The notes under the pieces are model-generated. The model was not told the origin of the DNA. It saw only the letters and a program-made list of their open reading frames with translations, and made no database searches. The position numbers and the translations under genes are program-made. Of a DNA stretch of 64,000 nt, positions 8,913-18,817 are shown piece by piece. The DNA is from JBEVJK01 sp963791325. Lineage in GTDB: Bacteria > Pseudomonadota > Alphaproteobacteria > Rhizobiales > Rhizobiaceae. Position 1 is the stretch's first letter. Each line of letters begins with the position of its first letter. Location of the stretch: the NCBI GenBank assembly GCA_963791325.1, contig CAWBRU010000023.1, positions 62,001 to 126,000 of the forward strand. Direction: 5' to 3'.

Positions 8913-10106
8913 TCAAAGTTGCAGCGTTTTGGCGCCGGACGGGCCCAGCGCTGCCCGGTAGATGGCCTCGATCCTTGCGGCCATCACGCCGATGCCGAAG
9001 CGGCAGCTGAGCGCCGCAGGGCTGGGCATCCTCGCCCGGAAGGCCACGGGATCGGCAAGTGCCGCGGCCATTTTTTCGGCCAAGGCAGGGGCGAACGGCG
9101 CCACCAGCGCGGGCGAGTCCTTGCCGAAAATCTCGGGAATGCCGCCGACGGCAGTGGCGATCATCGGCTTGCCGGCGGCGAGCGCTTCGAGCACGATATA
9201 GGGCAGCGCCTCGGCGCGCGACGGCACGACAACCAAATCGGCCAGCTCAAACGCCTGTCGCGCCGGCATCGGCGGCAGGAACACGACCCCCTCGCCGAAG
9301 CCCAAGCGGATGGCCTGCGCCTGGTAGCGCGGCAGGTCGTCGCCGGCCCCGACCATCGCCGCCCGCAGCCGGCGGCCGGTGAGCCGCTCGGCCAGGGCCA
9401 GGGCGTCGAGGAAGATGTCGGGCCCCTTCAGATCGCGCATCATGCCGATGAACAGGAAGTCGGCGGCATCCGGCGCCCGCCCGGCGGGCAGAAATTCGGC
9501 GTCGGCGACGCCGTTGTAGACGAGGCTGTGCGGCGCGCTGAGCCGGCCGACCTTGCGCGCAAAGGTCTGCCGCTCGAAGTCGGAGACGAAGACGAGATGG
9601 TCGGTCAAGCGCTGCATCGCCCGCTCCAAGCCGAAGATGAGACGTCCGGCCGGCGATCGCGGGTCATAGTGGAGACTGCCGCCGTGCGGGGCGTAGAGGC
9701 GTGCGACGGCGGTGCGCCGGCCTTGCCGGAGCACGGTGCCGAACAGGCGGGCATAGACGCCGCCCTTGGCGCCGTGGCCGTGGATGACGTCAGGCTGCAT
9801 GCGCCTGATTTCGGCGAAGCAGCGCCAGGCGTCCGCCGCATCCCGCGGGCCGATCTCGCGGGCCATCGGCAGGCGCCTCAGGCCGAGCGCCAGCCGGCCG
9901 GACAGCTCGGCGAACAAGGCTGCCTCGAACGCGCCGCCCGTGGTCGAATCGCAGACGATGCCGACCGCATGCCCGGCTTCGGCCTGGGCTCGGGCGAGAT
10001 CCCGGACATGGCGAAAGATGCCGCCGACTGGGGAGCGAAAGCAGTGAACGATGCGGAGCGGGGGGCAGCGCCGGCCGGGACCGTCAGAAAAGCCGTTCGC
10101 GGACAT
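8913..10106 (-). CDS. GT4-family glycosyltransferase
   Basis: 397 residues of the GT-B fold. The N-terminal acceptor half begins LRIVHCFRSPVGGIFRHV; the C-terminal half carries the E-x7-E motif (EALPYIVLE) and GKPMIATAVGGIPEI. It probably adds a sugar to the lipid-linked repeat unit in the cytoplasm. The start overlaps the end of the exporter gene by about 20 bases, so the two are co-transcribed. Confidence 0.92.
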   Translation of the reverse strand: MSANGFSDGPGRRCPPLRIVHCFRSPVGGIFRHVRDLARAQAEAGHAVGIVCDSTTGGAFEAALFAELSGRLALGLRRLPMAREIGPRDAADAWRCFAEIRRMQPDVIHGHGAKGGVYARLFGTVLRQGRRTAVARLYAPHGGSLHYDPRSPAGRLIFGLERAMQRLTDHLVFVSDFERQTFARKVGRLSAPHSLVYNGVADAEFLPAGRAPDAADFLFIGMMRDLKGPDIFLDALALAERLTGRRLRAAMVGAGDDLPRYQAQAIRLGFGEGVVFLPPMPARQAFELADLVVVPSRAEALPYIVLEALAAGKPMIATAVGGIPEIFGKDSPALVAPFAPALAEKMAAALADPVAFRARMPSPAALSCRFGIGVMAARIEAIYRAALGPSGAKTLQL

Positions 10107-10659
10107 AGACGGTGTCCCCGGCAGACAGCGGGTCCGTGGTCGCGACGCGGCCGGTCATCACCCGGCCGTTGATGTCCCGGGTGACGTCGACATCGGCTTG
10201 GTTGGCGCGGGGCGAAAAGCCGCCGGCAGAAGCGATCGCCTTCTGCGCCGTCATTCCCGGCACGAATGCGTATTGTCCGGGCGAGCCGACCTCGCCCATG
10301 ACGAACACCGGGCGATAACGGTCGATCTCGACCGAGACGTCGGGATTGCGCAGAAAGCCTTGCCGCAGCTTGGCGGCGATCATGCCTTCGAGCTCCGGCG
10401 CGGAGCGGCCGTGGGCCGCCACCGTGCCGATCAGCGGAAAGGCGATGCTGCCGGATTGGTCGACGCTGTAAGTGTTGGTCAGCGTCGCCTGGTCGAACAC
10501 CGTGATGCGCAGCCTGTCGCCGGGCCCGACCCGATACGGCTGCTCGAGCGCTGCGTGAAAGGCCGGCGGCGCCGGCCGGTAGCCGGTGCAGCCAGTTAAG
10601 ATGGCCGCAAGCAGCCATGCGCCGCGTACGCCGCGCGCACGCCGATCCCCATGCCCCAT
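10084..10659 (-). CDS. Polysaccharide export lipoprotein (Wza/GumB-like)
   Basis: 191 residues. A lipobox (LTGC, Cys about 24) follows a short signal sequence, then a Poly_export domain (RVGPGDRLRITVFDQ) and a SLBB domain (VFVMGEVGSPGQYAFVPGMT). Such proteins form or gate the outer-membrane channel for exopolysaccharide. It is short like GumB and lacks the C-terminal helix region of E. coli Wza. First gene of a leftward exopolysaccharide operon. Confidence 0.92.
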   Translation of the reverse strand: MGHGDRRARGVRGAWLLAAILTGCTGYRPAPPAFHAALEQPYRVGPGDRLRITVFDQATLTNTYSVDQSGSIAFPLIGTVAAHGRSAPELEGMIAAKLRQGFLRNPDVSVEIDRYRPVFVMGEVGSPGQYAFVPGMTAQKAIASAGGFSPRANQADVDVTRDINGRVMTGRVATTDPLSAGDTVYVRERLF

Positions 10660-10841
10660 GAACCCCAGACCCCAAGTCGCGGCCGCCGCCCAGGCCGCTC
10701 AGTGACGATTTCCCTGTTATCTCGCGCTAGGGTTAATGCCCGGTAAAGCGCCTGCACGTCCCGGTAGAAGCCGATGCAATCCGCCTTAACCGATGAGTTA
10801 CCATGTCTCGATAGATTCCCGCAGTGACCGGAGGGTAGGCA

Positions 10842-12983
10842 ATGCCAGGCAAAGCGGCGGGAGACGAGGTCGATATCGATCTCGGCAGGCTGTTCTCGAG
10901 CTTGGCGCGCCGTTGGCTGCGCATTGCGGTGGTGGCGTTGCTGGTGACCGCTGCAGCGCTTGGCCTCGCCTGGCTGGCGACGCCGCTCTACAAGGGCGAG
11001 ACGCGGCTGCTGATCGAGGCGCGCGAATCGGTGTTCACCCGCGCCGAGCAGAATGTCGACACCAACAGCCCGGTGCTCGACGAGGAAGGGGTGACCAGCC
11101 AGGTCCAGTTGATCGGCTCGACCGACATCCTCGCCCAGGTCGCGGCCAAGCTTAATCTCGGGCAGCTGCCGGAATTCAACAAGGCAGCGGACATGTCGCC
11201 GGTCGGCCGTGTGCTGGTCATGGCTGGGCTGAAGCCGGATCCGGCGCGTGTGCCGCTCGACGAACGCGTCGTCAAGACGCTGCGCGAAAAGCTCAGCATC
11301 TACCGCGTCGAGCGCTCGCGCGTCATCGTGGTGGAGGCCTCGTCCGAGGATCCCGCGCTTGCCGAAGCCATTCCCAACGCCATCGCCGACACCTACCTCG
11401 CGGTGCAGCAGCGGGCAAAATCCCAGACCAATGCCGATGCCGCAGAATGGCTGAAGCCGGAGATCGCCGATCTCAGCCGGCGGGTCAAGGCCGCCGAGCA
11501 GAAGGTCGCCGCCTTCCGCTCGCAGTCCGATCTGTTCGCCGGGCAGAACAATTCCGTGCTGGTCGACCAGCAGCTTTCCGAGCTGTCGACCGAGTTGTCG
11601 CGGGTGCGGGCGAACCGGACGACCGCCGAGGCCAACGCCGAGGCGGTGCGCAGCGCGCTGGCCAGCGGCGCCGCCGTCGACACGCTGCCGGTGGTGCTGT
11701 CGGCAGGGATGATCCAGCGGCTGCGCGAGACCGAGGTGCAGCTCAAGGCGCAGCTTGCCGACCTCTCCAGCACCTTGCTGCCCGCCCATCCACGCCTGCG
11801 TGCCTTGAACGCGCAACTAGCCGACATCCAGGTGCAGATCCGCAGCGAGGCCCAGAAGGTGCTCGCCGGCCTGCAGGGCGAGGCCAGGACGGCGGCGCTC
11901 CGCGAAACCGAACTGAACGGTTCGGTCAATCAGCTGAAGGCGCAATCGGCGCGGGCGGGCGAGCGGCAGGTCGATCTCAGGGCCCTGGAGCGCGACGCCA
12001 CCGCCCAGCGCGCGCTGCTGGAATCCTATATGACGCGCTACCGCGAGGCCGCCTCGCGCAACGAGCGCAACTACTCGCCGGTCGATGCGCGGGTGTTCTC
12101 GCGCGCCGTGCTGCCGGCCGAGCCCTTCTATCCGAAGCCGCTGCCGATCGCCGGCGCCGCCTTGGTCGCGTCGCTGCTGGTGATGGCCATCGTCACCTTG
12201 CTTGGCGAGCTGTTCAGCGGCCGCGCGATGCGTTCGGCACCGCGGGTCCGGGCCGAGCCGATCGCCGACATCGAGATGCGCCCCGTCGACCTCCTCGCCG
12301 CACCGGTTGCCACCGTCCCGGCGCGGGCCGCGAGGAGCGGTCCACCGGCGACAGAAGACGCGTGGCAGCCTGCTTTGCGTCCCGACTGGGCGGGGATCAG
12401 CGTCGAGACGGCGGCCGAACGGCTGATCACCGGCGGCGCTGCCCGCGCCATCTTTGTCTCGCCGGACGGCGAGACTGCCGCCGCCGCCGCCGTCCTGGTC
12501 GCGCGCGAGGTGGCCGATATCGGGCTGCGCGCCCTGCTTGTCGATCTCACCAGCGGCCAGGGCGCGGCCTGGCCGATGCTCGAACGCCGCGACCGGCTCG
12601 GCATCACCGATCTGCTGGCGGGCGCGGCCGAGTTCGGCGACGTCATCCATGCCGACCACTTCTCGGATTGCCATGTCGTGCCGATCGGAACCGCCGATCT
12701 GGAGACCGCACTCAGCGCCGGCGAGCGGCTGCCGATCATCGTCAACTCGCTGACGGCGGCCTATGACCTGGTGGTGATCGAATGCGGCCAAGCCGATGCC
12801 GAAGAGATCGCCGATTTGAGCGGCGACGGCACCGTCGTGGTGGTCAGCACGCTGCATCGTTCGGAAGAGGCGACGCAGATGGGCACCGGCCTGGAGGCGG
12901 CGGGCCAACGCGAGGTGATCCTGGTCCAGCTCGTCCCGCCGCATGGCGTGAGTGGCCCGCTGGCCGATCGCTCGGCGGCCTGA
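10842..12983 (+). CDS. Wzz/Wzc-like polysaccharide co-polymerase with degenerate kinase domain
   Basis: 713 residues in three parts: an N-terminal Wzz segment with a membrane span (about 25-45), a coiled-coil/GNVR region (about 200-400), a second span (about 433-455), and a C-terminal BY-kinase-like domain (about 520-713). It should set chain length and couple to the exporter. In the kinase domain the P-loop position reads SPDGETAAAAAVLVAR with no lysine, Walker A' reads ALLVDL, and there is no C-terminal tyrosine cluster, so it is probably not an active kinase. Ribosome site GGAGGG before ATG 10842; divergent from the exporter. Confidence 0.9.
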   Translation: MPGKAAGDEVDIDLGRLFSSLARRWLRIAVVALLVTAAALGLAWLATPLYKGETRLLIEARESVFTRAEQNVDTNSPVLDEEGVTSQVQLIGSTDILAQVAAKLNLGQLPEFNKAADMSPVGRVLVMAGLKPDPARVPLDERVVKTLREKLSIYRVERSRVIVVEASSEDPALAEAIPNAIADTYLAVQQRAKSQTNADAAEWLKPEIADLSRRVKAAEQKVAAFRSQSDLFAGQNNSVLVDQQLSELSTELSRVRANRTTAEANAEAVRSALASGAAVDTLPVVLSAGMIQRLRETEVQLKAQLADLSSTLLPAHPRLRALNAQLADIQVQIRSEAQKVLAGLQGEARTAALRETELNGSVNQLKAQSARAGERQVDLRALERDATAQRALLESYMTRYREAASRNERNYSPVDARVFSRAVLPAEPFYPKPLPIAGAALVASLLVMAIVTLLGELFSGRAMRSAPRVRAEPIADIEMRPVDLLAAPVATVPARAARSGPPATEDAWQPALRPDWAGISVETAAERLITGGAARAIFVSPDGETAAAAAVLVAREVADIGLRALLVDLTSGQGAAWPMLERRDRLGITDLLAGAAEFGDVIHADHFSDCHVVPIGTADLETALSAGERLPIIVNSLTAAYDLVVIECGQADAEEIADLSGDGTVVVVSTLHRSEEATQMGTGLEAAGQREVILVQLVPPHGVSGPLADRSAA

Positions 12984-12999
12984 TCCGACCGGGCGGGCT

Positions 13000-14205
13000 T
13001 CAGTCGTCTCCGCAGCCTTCGGGCTGGCCGGCGGCACGGCGCCGCAGCCGGCGGGCCGCAGCCCATAGAGCCGGGGTGGACTTGCTCAGCCGCTTCAGCC
13101 GGCTGGTCAGGGCAAGTGCTCCGGCCAAGACCTTGCCCTTGGCCGACAGGGGCACCAGGACATCGAAATGGCCGATCTCCACCTCGCACCAGAGCCGCTT
13201 GTAAGGCTCGTCGCCGACGCTGAAATCGTAAAGCGCGAAACCCTGTTGCGCCGCTTCGCGAATGTTTTCGAAGAACAGGAAATTGCCGGGGCTGGCCAAA
13301 GCGAGCTCGTCTTCGGCAATCGAGCCGAACTCGCAGACCAGGCTGTCGCCGCGCCGTGACGAGCCGGTTACGGCGCGCAGTTTGCCGCCGACCTCGAGGC
13401 CGTGCAGGACGAACGGCCTCGGCATCTCGGCCAGCGCTCCGGTAAAGAGATCGTGGAAGAAGGCCTGCACCTCGGCGGGGGCGAAGACGTCGGCGACGCC
13501 CATTTTGCGGAAGCGCACCGCCTTCATCGCGAAAAATGCTGCGAGCAGGCGCGCGGTTTCTGTCGGGGTGGCCGCCTCGATCCTGCGATGGCCGCCCGCC
13601 TCGGCGAGGCGTCTGGCCTGGCTGCGGTGCTGCTTGCGCTTGCGCTTGCCGCTCATCCGCCCAAGCAGCGCCTCGAAGCCGCCGCCGGTATCGGCAGCGA
13701 GCGCCACATTGGGGCTTGGCGTGGCCGGCAACAGGAGCAGGGGGTTGGCCGCTCCCCCGAGCTGCGGCAGCATACGCTCGCAGGACAAAAGATCGATGTC
13801 GGGGCGGATCTTTGCGAGAGCGCCGATCAGGGCCGCGATCTCGCCGGCGTCGATCGGATGGCTCGATCTCGAACAGAGCGGAAAATTGCCATTGGCATGG
13901 CTGCCGCCGAGGAAACGGGCGACACGGAACGGTCCGTGGCCGATGACCTCGAGGGCAAGCAGCAGTGCCGCGCGGCCATCCCGGCTGAAGACCGCGAACA
14001 CGACATCGGCCGCTGTTGCCCGGAGCCAACTCTCCACCCATATCGGGTGCTGCGCCGGGGCGCCGATCGCGCCTGCGGCGGCCGCGGCCCGGTAGAGCGC
14101 CAGCGTGGGTTCGGTGGCAGAAAGCACGTCAACGGCGGCTGCTGCGGCATCTGCGGCGGCAGCGGGGCGCCGCTGCCAGGCGGCCTGAAGTGCCGCATCA
14201 ACCAT
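13000..14205 (-). CDS. GNAT/FemAB-like acyltransferase (BioF2/CelD type)
   Basis: 401 residues resembling the Acetyltransf_6 (BioF2-like, CelD) proteins found in exopolysaccharide and cellulose loci. Recognisable blocks are HPIWVESWLRAT near the N-terminus, a basic stretch GKRKRKQHRSQARRLAEAGG in the middle, and CEFGSIAEDELALASPGNFL followed by FALYDFSVGDEPYKRLWCE near the C-terminus. It probably acylates a sugar or its precursor. Ends 16 bases from the convergent co-polymerase gene. Confidence 0.8.
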   Translation of the reverse strand: MVDAALQAAWQRRPAAAADAAAAAVDVLSATEPTLALYRAAAAAGAIGAPAQHPIWVESWLRATAADVVFAVFSRDGRAALLLALEVIGHGPFRVARFLGGSHANGNFPLCSRSSHPIDAGEIAALIGALAKIRPDIDLLSCERMLPQLGGAANPLLLLPATPSPNVALAADTGGGFEALLGRMSGKRKRKQHRSQARRLAEAGGHRRIEAATPTETARLLAAFFAMKAVRFRKMGVADVFAPAEVQAFFHDLFTGALAEMPRPFVLHGLEVGGKLRAVTGSSRRGDSLVCEFGSIAEDELALASPGNFLFFENIREAAQQGFALYDFSVGDEPYKRLWCEVEIGHFDVLVPLSAKGKVLAGALALTSRLKRLSKSTPALWAAARRLRRRAAGQPEGCGDD

Positions 14206-14278
14206 GCTTCAATCCATTTCCCGTTACAGTGAAACCCAGCGCTGCACTCCGTTCAGATTGCCCGCAAAAGGTGAAGAA

Positions 14279-15334
14279 ATGTTCGACGAGCCCGATCTCT
14301 GGCGCAAGCTGGCCATCGACACCGCAAGGTTGGGCGGGCTGGTGCACCTGGCGCGGCCGCTGGTCGGCGCGGTCGGCGTCATCCTGATGCTGCACCGGGT
14401 GACCGAGCTGCCGGCCCACCCGCTGGGCTTCAACCGGCATCTGCGAATAACGCCGCGGTTTCTCGATGAGCTCATATGCTGCATGAAAGCATCAGGCTAC
14501 AGCTTTGTCTCGCTTGACGAAATCGTCGATGCGCTAAGACATCGATCGGGCACCGGCCGGCTGGCGACGATCACCGCCGACGATGGCTACCGCGACAACC
14601 TCACCGAGGCGTTGCCGGTGTTCGAGACCCACGCAACGCCGTTCACCATCTATATCGCGCCCGGCCTGGTCGACGGAGCGGCCGATCTCTGGTGGGACAT
14701 TCTCGAAGAGATCGTCGCCGCCGCGGCGACGCTCACCGTGCCGGGCGGCGGCGCCGGCACCGTCGTTGCGGCCCGTACGCGCGCCGAGAAAGGTGCTGCC
14801 TTGCGGCGGCTGGCCGAACTCCTCGGGCGCAGCCCCCGCCACTGGCAGCGGGCGTTGCTTGCGGCGCTGGCGCGTCAGGCCGGCATCGATTTTTCCCCGC
14901 CCCGGCCAGGTGTGCTGATGGCCTGGCCGGAGCTTGTCCGGCTTGCTGCCCATCCGCTGGCCACCATCGGGGCGCACACGATCCATCATGTCAATCTGCG
15001 CGAGCTGCCGGCTGCGGCGGCCCGGGATGAAATGGCGCAATCGGTGAGTGTCCTCGGCGCCGCGCTCGGACGGACGCCGCGCCATTTCGCCTACCCCTAT
15101 GGCAACGCCGCGGCGGTGGGTGAGCGCGAAATCGCCTTGGCGGGCGAGCTCGGCTTTGCCAGCGCCGTGACCACCCGCCACGGGGTGCTGCTTCCGGGGC
15201 ACGGCCGCCACCTGCTGGCGCTGCCGCGCATCTCCGTCAACGGCCGCTTCCAGAACCTCGGCCGGATGGGCGCGATGCTGTCCGGACTGACCACGCCGCT
15301 CGCCAACCGTGGCCGCCGCCTGGTGACGGTCTGA
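14279..15334 (+). CDS. Polysaccharide deacetylase (NodB domain)
   Basis: 351 residues, CE4 family. The metal/catalytic motif is TADDGYRDN (usual T-F/A-DDG) and the zinc histidines are in GAHTIHHVNL (H-T-I-H). A motif similar to the family's later block appears as PRHFAYPYGN. It would remove acetyl groups from an exopolysaccharide. The ATG at 14279 follows GGTGAAGA; an in-frame TTG at 14204 lies inside the divergent acyltransferase gene and is unlikely. Last gene of the exopolysaccharide locus; no flippase gene is visible. Confidence 0.88.
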   Translation: MFDEPDLWRKLAIDTARLGGLVHLARPLVGAVGVILMLHRVTELPAHPLGFNRHLRITPRFLDELICCMKASGYSFVSLDEIVDALRHRSGTGRLATITADDGYRDNLTEALPVFETHATPFTIYIAPGLVDGAADLWWDILEEIVAAAATLTVPGGGAGTVVAARTRAEKGAALRRLAELLGRSPRHWQRALLAALARQAGIDFSPPRPGVLMAWPELVRLAAHPLATIGAHTIHHVNLRELPAAAARDEMAQSVSVLGAALGRTPRHFAYPYGNAAAVGEREIALAGELGFASAVTTRHGVLLPGHGRHLLALPRISVNGRFQNLGRMGAMLSGLTTPLANRGRRLVTV

Positions 15335-15343
15335 AACCAGGTC

Positions 15344-15583
15344 TCAGGACCCGCCGGCCGGCGGCTGGCGGGGACCGACCATCCAGCGGATGATGACCAT
15401 CGCCGGCAGCACCCAGAGCAGCCCGCCGATCAGGAAGAAGCCGAGATGCACCAGCGGTCCCGACTGGCCGAGCCGGGCAACCGCGATGGCGCTCGCGGCG
15501 ATGGCGTAGACGATGACCAGGGCGACCAGGAGGATCGACCCGACGAGTTTCCGGAGGCGCAGCGGCATGACCGGCCGGCTCAT
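15344..15583 (-). CDS. DUF2842 small membrane protein
   Basis: 79 residues with two hydrophobic spans (SILLVALVIVYAIAASAIAV and FFLIGGLLWVLPAMVIIRWM) and the basic LRLRKLVG start typical of DUF2842, which is confined largely to alphaproteobacteria. It is transcribed away from ctaA. Function unknown. Confidence 0.8.
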   Translation of the reverse strand: MSRPVMPLRLRKLVGSILLVALVIVYAIAASAIAVARLGQSGPLVHLGFFLIGGLLWVLPAMVIIRWMVGPRQPPAGGS

Positions 15584-15748
15584 AGAGGCTGGCGCGCCGC
15601 CTGGCAACCGGGCCGCGCCGGATGGCGCGTCAAGGGGCGCGGCGGCGCGGCGCGACGGCATGTCGCGCGCCGGCCCGTCTTGCCAGCGCCGCCGGCATGG
15701 TCCACCAGTCGGCCCGGTTGCAACCGGGTCAGCGATGGAAGAGCTGTC

Positions 15749-16894
15749 ATGATCGGCCCTGCCAAGAGCCGCGCCGCCGCGCCCGGCCGCGCCACGCTGC
15801 TTCGCAATCGCGCTCTGGTCCGGGGCTGGCTCTATGTCGTGCTGGTGGTGCTGTTTGCGCTGGTCATGGTCGGGGGCGCCACGCGACTGACCGATTCCGG
15901 CCTGTCGATCACCGAGTGGCAGCCGGTCCACGGCGTCATTCCGCCGCTCGACGCCGCCGAATGGCAGGAGGAATTCACCAAATACCAGCAGATCCCCGAA
16001 TACCGGCAGATCAACAAGGATATGGACCTGGCCGGGTTCAAGACGATTTTCTGGTGGGAATGGACCCACCGCATCCTGGCCCGCGGCGTCGGCGTGGTCT
16101 TCGCCGTGCCGCTGCTGGCGTTCTGGCTCTCCGGCCGGCTCGAGTTCGAGCTGAAGCCCAAGCTGCTCGGCATCCTGGGGCTCGGCGCGCTGCAAGGCGC
16201 AGTCGGCTGGTGGATGGTCGCCTCCGGCCTCGTCGGGCGGGTCGACGTCTCGCAATACCGGCTGGCGACGCATCTCATCATGGCCTGCCTGATCTTCACC
16301 GCCACGATGGTGATTGCGCGCGGGCTCGCCCCGCACTCGGCCCCGCCGGCCGACAAGGCGACGCGCCGCACGGCGCTCGCGATCCTGGTGCTGGTGCTCG
16401 TGCAGATCTATCTCGGCGGCCTAGTCGCCGGGCTCGACGCCGGGCTCTCCTACAACACCTGGCCGCTGATGGACGGGCGCCTGGTGCCGGGCGACCTGTT
16501 CGTGATCGAGCCATGGTGGCGCAATTTCTTCGAGAATCCGAAGCCGGTGCAGTTCGTCCACCGGCTGGGCGCCTACACCGTCTTCGCGGCGACCCTGTTG
16601 CACGCCCTCGCAGCGAGCGCCCGTGCGCCGGGCAGTACCCATGCGCGCCGCGCCCGGCTGCTGCTTGGCCTGGTGACGGTGCAGGTCGCGCTCGGCATCT
16701 CCACGCTGGTCATGCAGGTGCCGGTCGACGCCGCGCTCGGCCACCAGGCGATGGCGCTGGTGGTGCTGGGCTTCGCCGCCGCGCACTGGCGCGGCACCCG
16801 CGGCGCCTATCCGTTGCCGAAGCGCGCGCCCGCCGCTGTCGCGTCAATGGATGCGGCCGAGCATCAGGTCCATGTTCTGGACGGCCGCGCCTGA
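15749..16894 (+). CDS. ctaA: Heme A synthase CtaA (COX15 type)
   Basis: Oxidises heme O to heme A for cytochrome aa3 oxidase. 381 residues with eight hydrophobic spans in two similar halves. Heme-ligand histidines are visible in WEWTHRILARG, ATHLIMA, FVHRLGAYT and LGHQAMAL. The early block GGATRLTDSGLSITEW is the family signature. Length is that of proteobacterial type-2 enzymes. The frame is open upstream to 15446, but ATG 15749 starts the conserved sequence. Confidence 0.95.
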   Translation: MIGPAKSRAAAPGRATLLRNRALVRGWLYVVLVVLFALVMVGGATRLTDSGLSITEWQPVHGVIPPLDAAEWQEEFTKYQQIPEYRQINKDMDLAGFKTIFWWEWTHRILARGVGVVFAVPLLAFWLSGRLEFELKPKLLGILGLGALQGAVGWWMVASGLVGRVDVSQYRLATHLIMACLIFTATMVIARGLAPHSAPPADKATRRTALAILVLVLVQIYLGGLVAGLDAGLSYNTWPLMDGRLVPGDLFVIEPWWRNFFENPKPVQFVHRLGAYTVFAATLLHALAASARAPGSTHARRARLLLGLVTVQVALGISTLVMQVPVDAALGHQAMALVVLGFAAAHWRGTRGAYPLPKRAPAAVASMDAAEHQVHVLDGRA

Positions 16895-17783
16895 GGCCCC
16901 CTTGCCGAGATTGTCGAGCAAGGCCACCAGGTTGACTTCGCCGCCCTCGGCATTGCCGAAGACGTAGAGCCTCATCAGGTCGGTGTCGGCCAAAGCCGTG
17001 GCCTCGACCCGCGCCAGCTTGGCGCTCTCGGCAAGCGGCACGACCTCGACCAAGCCGCCGCTCCGGTAATGGGCGGCCAGCGCGCCATGCAGGTCCTCCG
17101 GCGAGGGCCGGCCGGAAAGGTCGGCGAGGAACAGCGGCACCTGCACGATCATGCCCTGCGGGAAACGGCCGACGCTCGGCGAGAAGATCGGCCGCCGGGC
17201 GAGCAGTGCCGTGGCGCTCGATTTCCGGCACGTGCTTGTGCTGGAGCGAGAGCCCGTAGAGGAAATGCGGGGCGGCGATGTGGTCGGGGCGGCCGGCGTC
17301 CTCCATCTGCGCGATCAGCTGCTTGCCGCCGCCGGTGTAGCCCGACACCGCGTTGATGGTGATCGGGTAGTCGGCCGGCAGCAGGCCGGCGGCGACCAGC
17401 GGCCGGACGAGCCCGATCGCGCCGGTCGGATAGCAGCCCGGGATTGGCGACCTGGCGCGCCTTGGCGATGCGGCCGCTCTGCTCGGCATCCATCTCGGCG
17501 AAGCCATAGGCCCAGTCCGGATGGATCCGGTGGGCGGTCGAGGTGTCGATGATGCGGGTCGAATTGTGGCCGTCGAGCAGCGCCACCGCCTCGCGCGCGG
17601 CGTCGTCGGGCAGACACAGAATGGCGATGTCGGCCGTCTTCAGGAGATCGGCGCGCAGCGCAGGGTTGCGCCGCTCGGCCTCCGGAATCGACAAGAGCTC
17701 GAGGTCGCCACGCCGGCCAGGCGGGTGCGGATCTGCAGCCCGGTGGTGCCGTGCTCGCCGTCGATGAAGATCTTCGCCGTCAT
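16844..17783 (-). pseudogene. argC: N-acetyl-gamma-glutamyl-phosphate reductase, three frameshifts
   Basis: Arginine-pathway reductase of the shorter (type 2) form, spread over several minus-strand frames. Pieces in order: [20 protein letters not shown]; then [20 protein letters not shown] to ARQVANPG; then GCYPTGAIGLVRPLVAAGLL to HVPEIERH; then LLARRPIFSPSV to NMDLMLGRIH. One-base shifts fall near 17,708-17,716 (missing base), 17,437-17,442 (extra base in a CCCGGG run) and 17,205-17,212 (extra base). The catalytic cysteine is in GCYPTGA. An otherwise intact sequence with only single-base indels suggests sequence error, but a real pseudogene cannot be excluded. Start overlaps the previous stop (ATGA). 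Confidence 0.85.
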
Positions 17784-18777
17784 ATATGCATTCCGTTCGC
17801 CGGACTTGGTCGCCCTGCCGCCTGCCGAAAGCCGCGCCTTTTGCTCAGCCTGCAGGCCGAGCACATACATCGCGACGGTGGCGCCGGCAATCGCGGTAAT
17901 GTCGGCATGGTCGTAGGCCGGCGCCACCTCGACCACGTCGGCACCGACGATCTCGACGTGGCCGAGCTGGCGCAGGACCGACAGGATCTTGGCCGAGGAG
18001 GGCCCGCCCGCGACCGGCGTTCCGGTGCCGGGCGCATAGGCAGGGTCGAGGCAGTCGATGTCGAAGGTGAGGTAGGTCTTCTTGCCGCCGGTCCGCTCGG
18101 CGATCGCATAGGCGATGTCGGCCGGGCGCATGTCCTCGACCTCGTGGCCGTGCAGGATGCGGATGCCGAAATCCTCCGGCGCATGGGTGCGGATGCCGAT
18201 CTGGATCGAGCGGTCGGGGTCGATGATGCCGTCGCGGACCGCGCGCGCCACGAACGAGCCGTGGTCGATGCGCTTGCCGTCGTCGAACCAGGTATCCTGG
18301 TGAGCGTCGAAATGGATCAAGGCGAGCGGCCCGTGCACGCGCCGCATGGGCCTTGAGCAGCGGCCAGGTGACGAAATGGTCGCCGCCGAGCGACAGCAGG
18401 AACGCGCCGGATCGCAGAATCCGGCCGGCTTCGCGCTCGATGGTCGCCGGCGTCTTCTGATGGTTGCCGTAGTCGAGCAGGCAATCGCCGTAGTCGATCA
18501 CCGCCATCGTCTCGAACAGGTCGCGGCGAAACGGATATTGCGGATCGTTGTCGAAGATCGCCGACGCGCGCCGGATCGCCTGCGGTCCGAAACGCGCCCC
18601 CGGCCGGTTCGACACCGCCGCGTCGAAGGGAATGCCCCAGACCACGGCATCGGCGCCCTTGGGATCCTTGGAATAGCGGCGGCGCATGAAGGAGAGGGCG
18701 CCGGCATAGGTCGGATCGCTTGCCGCGCCGGCCGGCTTGCGTGCGACGAAAGCGTGATCGATCGACGTCGACGGCAT
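17780..18777 (-). pseudogene. speB: Agmatinase/ureohydrolase family, frameshifted
   Basis: Manganese-dependent ureohydrolase (agmatinase or guanidinobutyrase-like; substrate unsure). N-terminal frame from ATG 18777 runs through GARFGPQAIRRAS and [19 protein letters not shown]; the second frame resumes at [16 protein letters not shown] and includes [14 protein letters not shown]. Metal ligands in GGDH, DAHQD and DIDCLDP are intact. The shift is near 18,335-18,347. A second shift near the end is implied, because this frame otherwise reads straight into argC whereas a stop overlapping the argC ATG exists in another frame. Ribosome site AAGGA precedes the ATG. Confidence 0.8.
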
Positions 18778-18817
18778 CCCTGGTCCTTTTCTGCCGCGCC
18801 CACTCCCGGCGAGCTTA

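Noticed and set aside
6067..15334. A Wzx flippase within the exopolysaccharide locus
   Set aside because: No further polytopic protein exists among the genes; it must lie elsewhere or a different export route is used.
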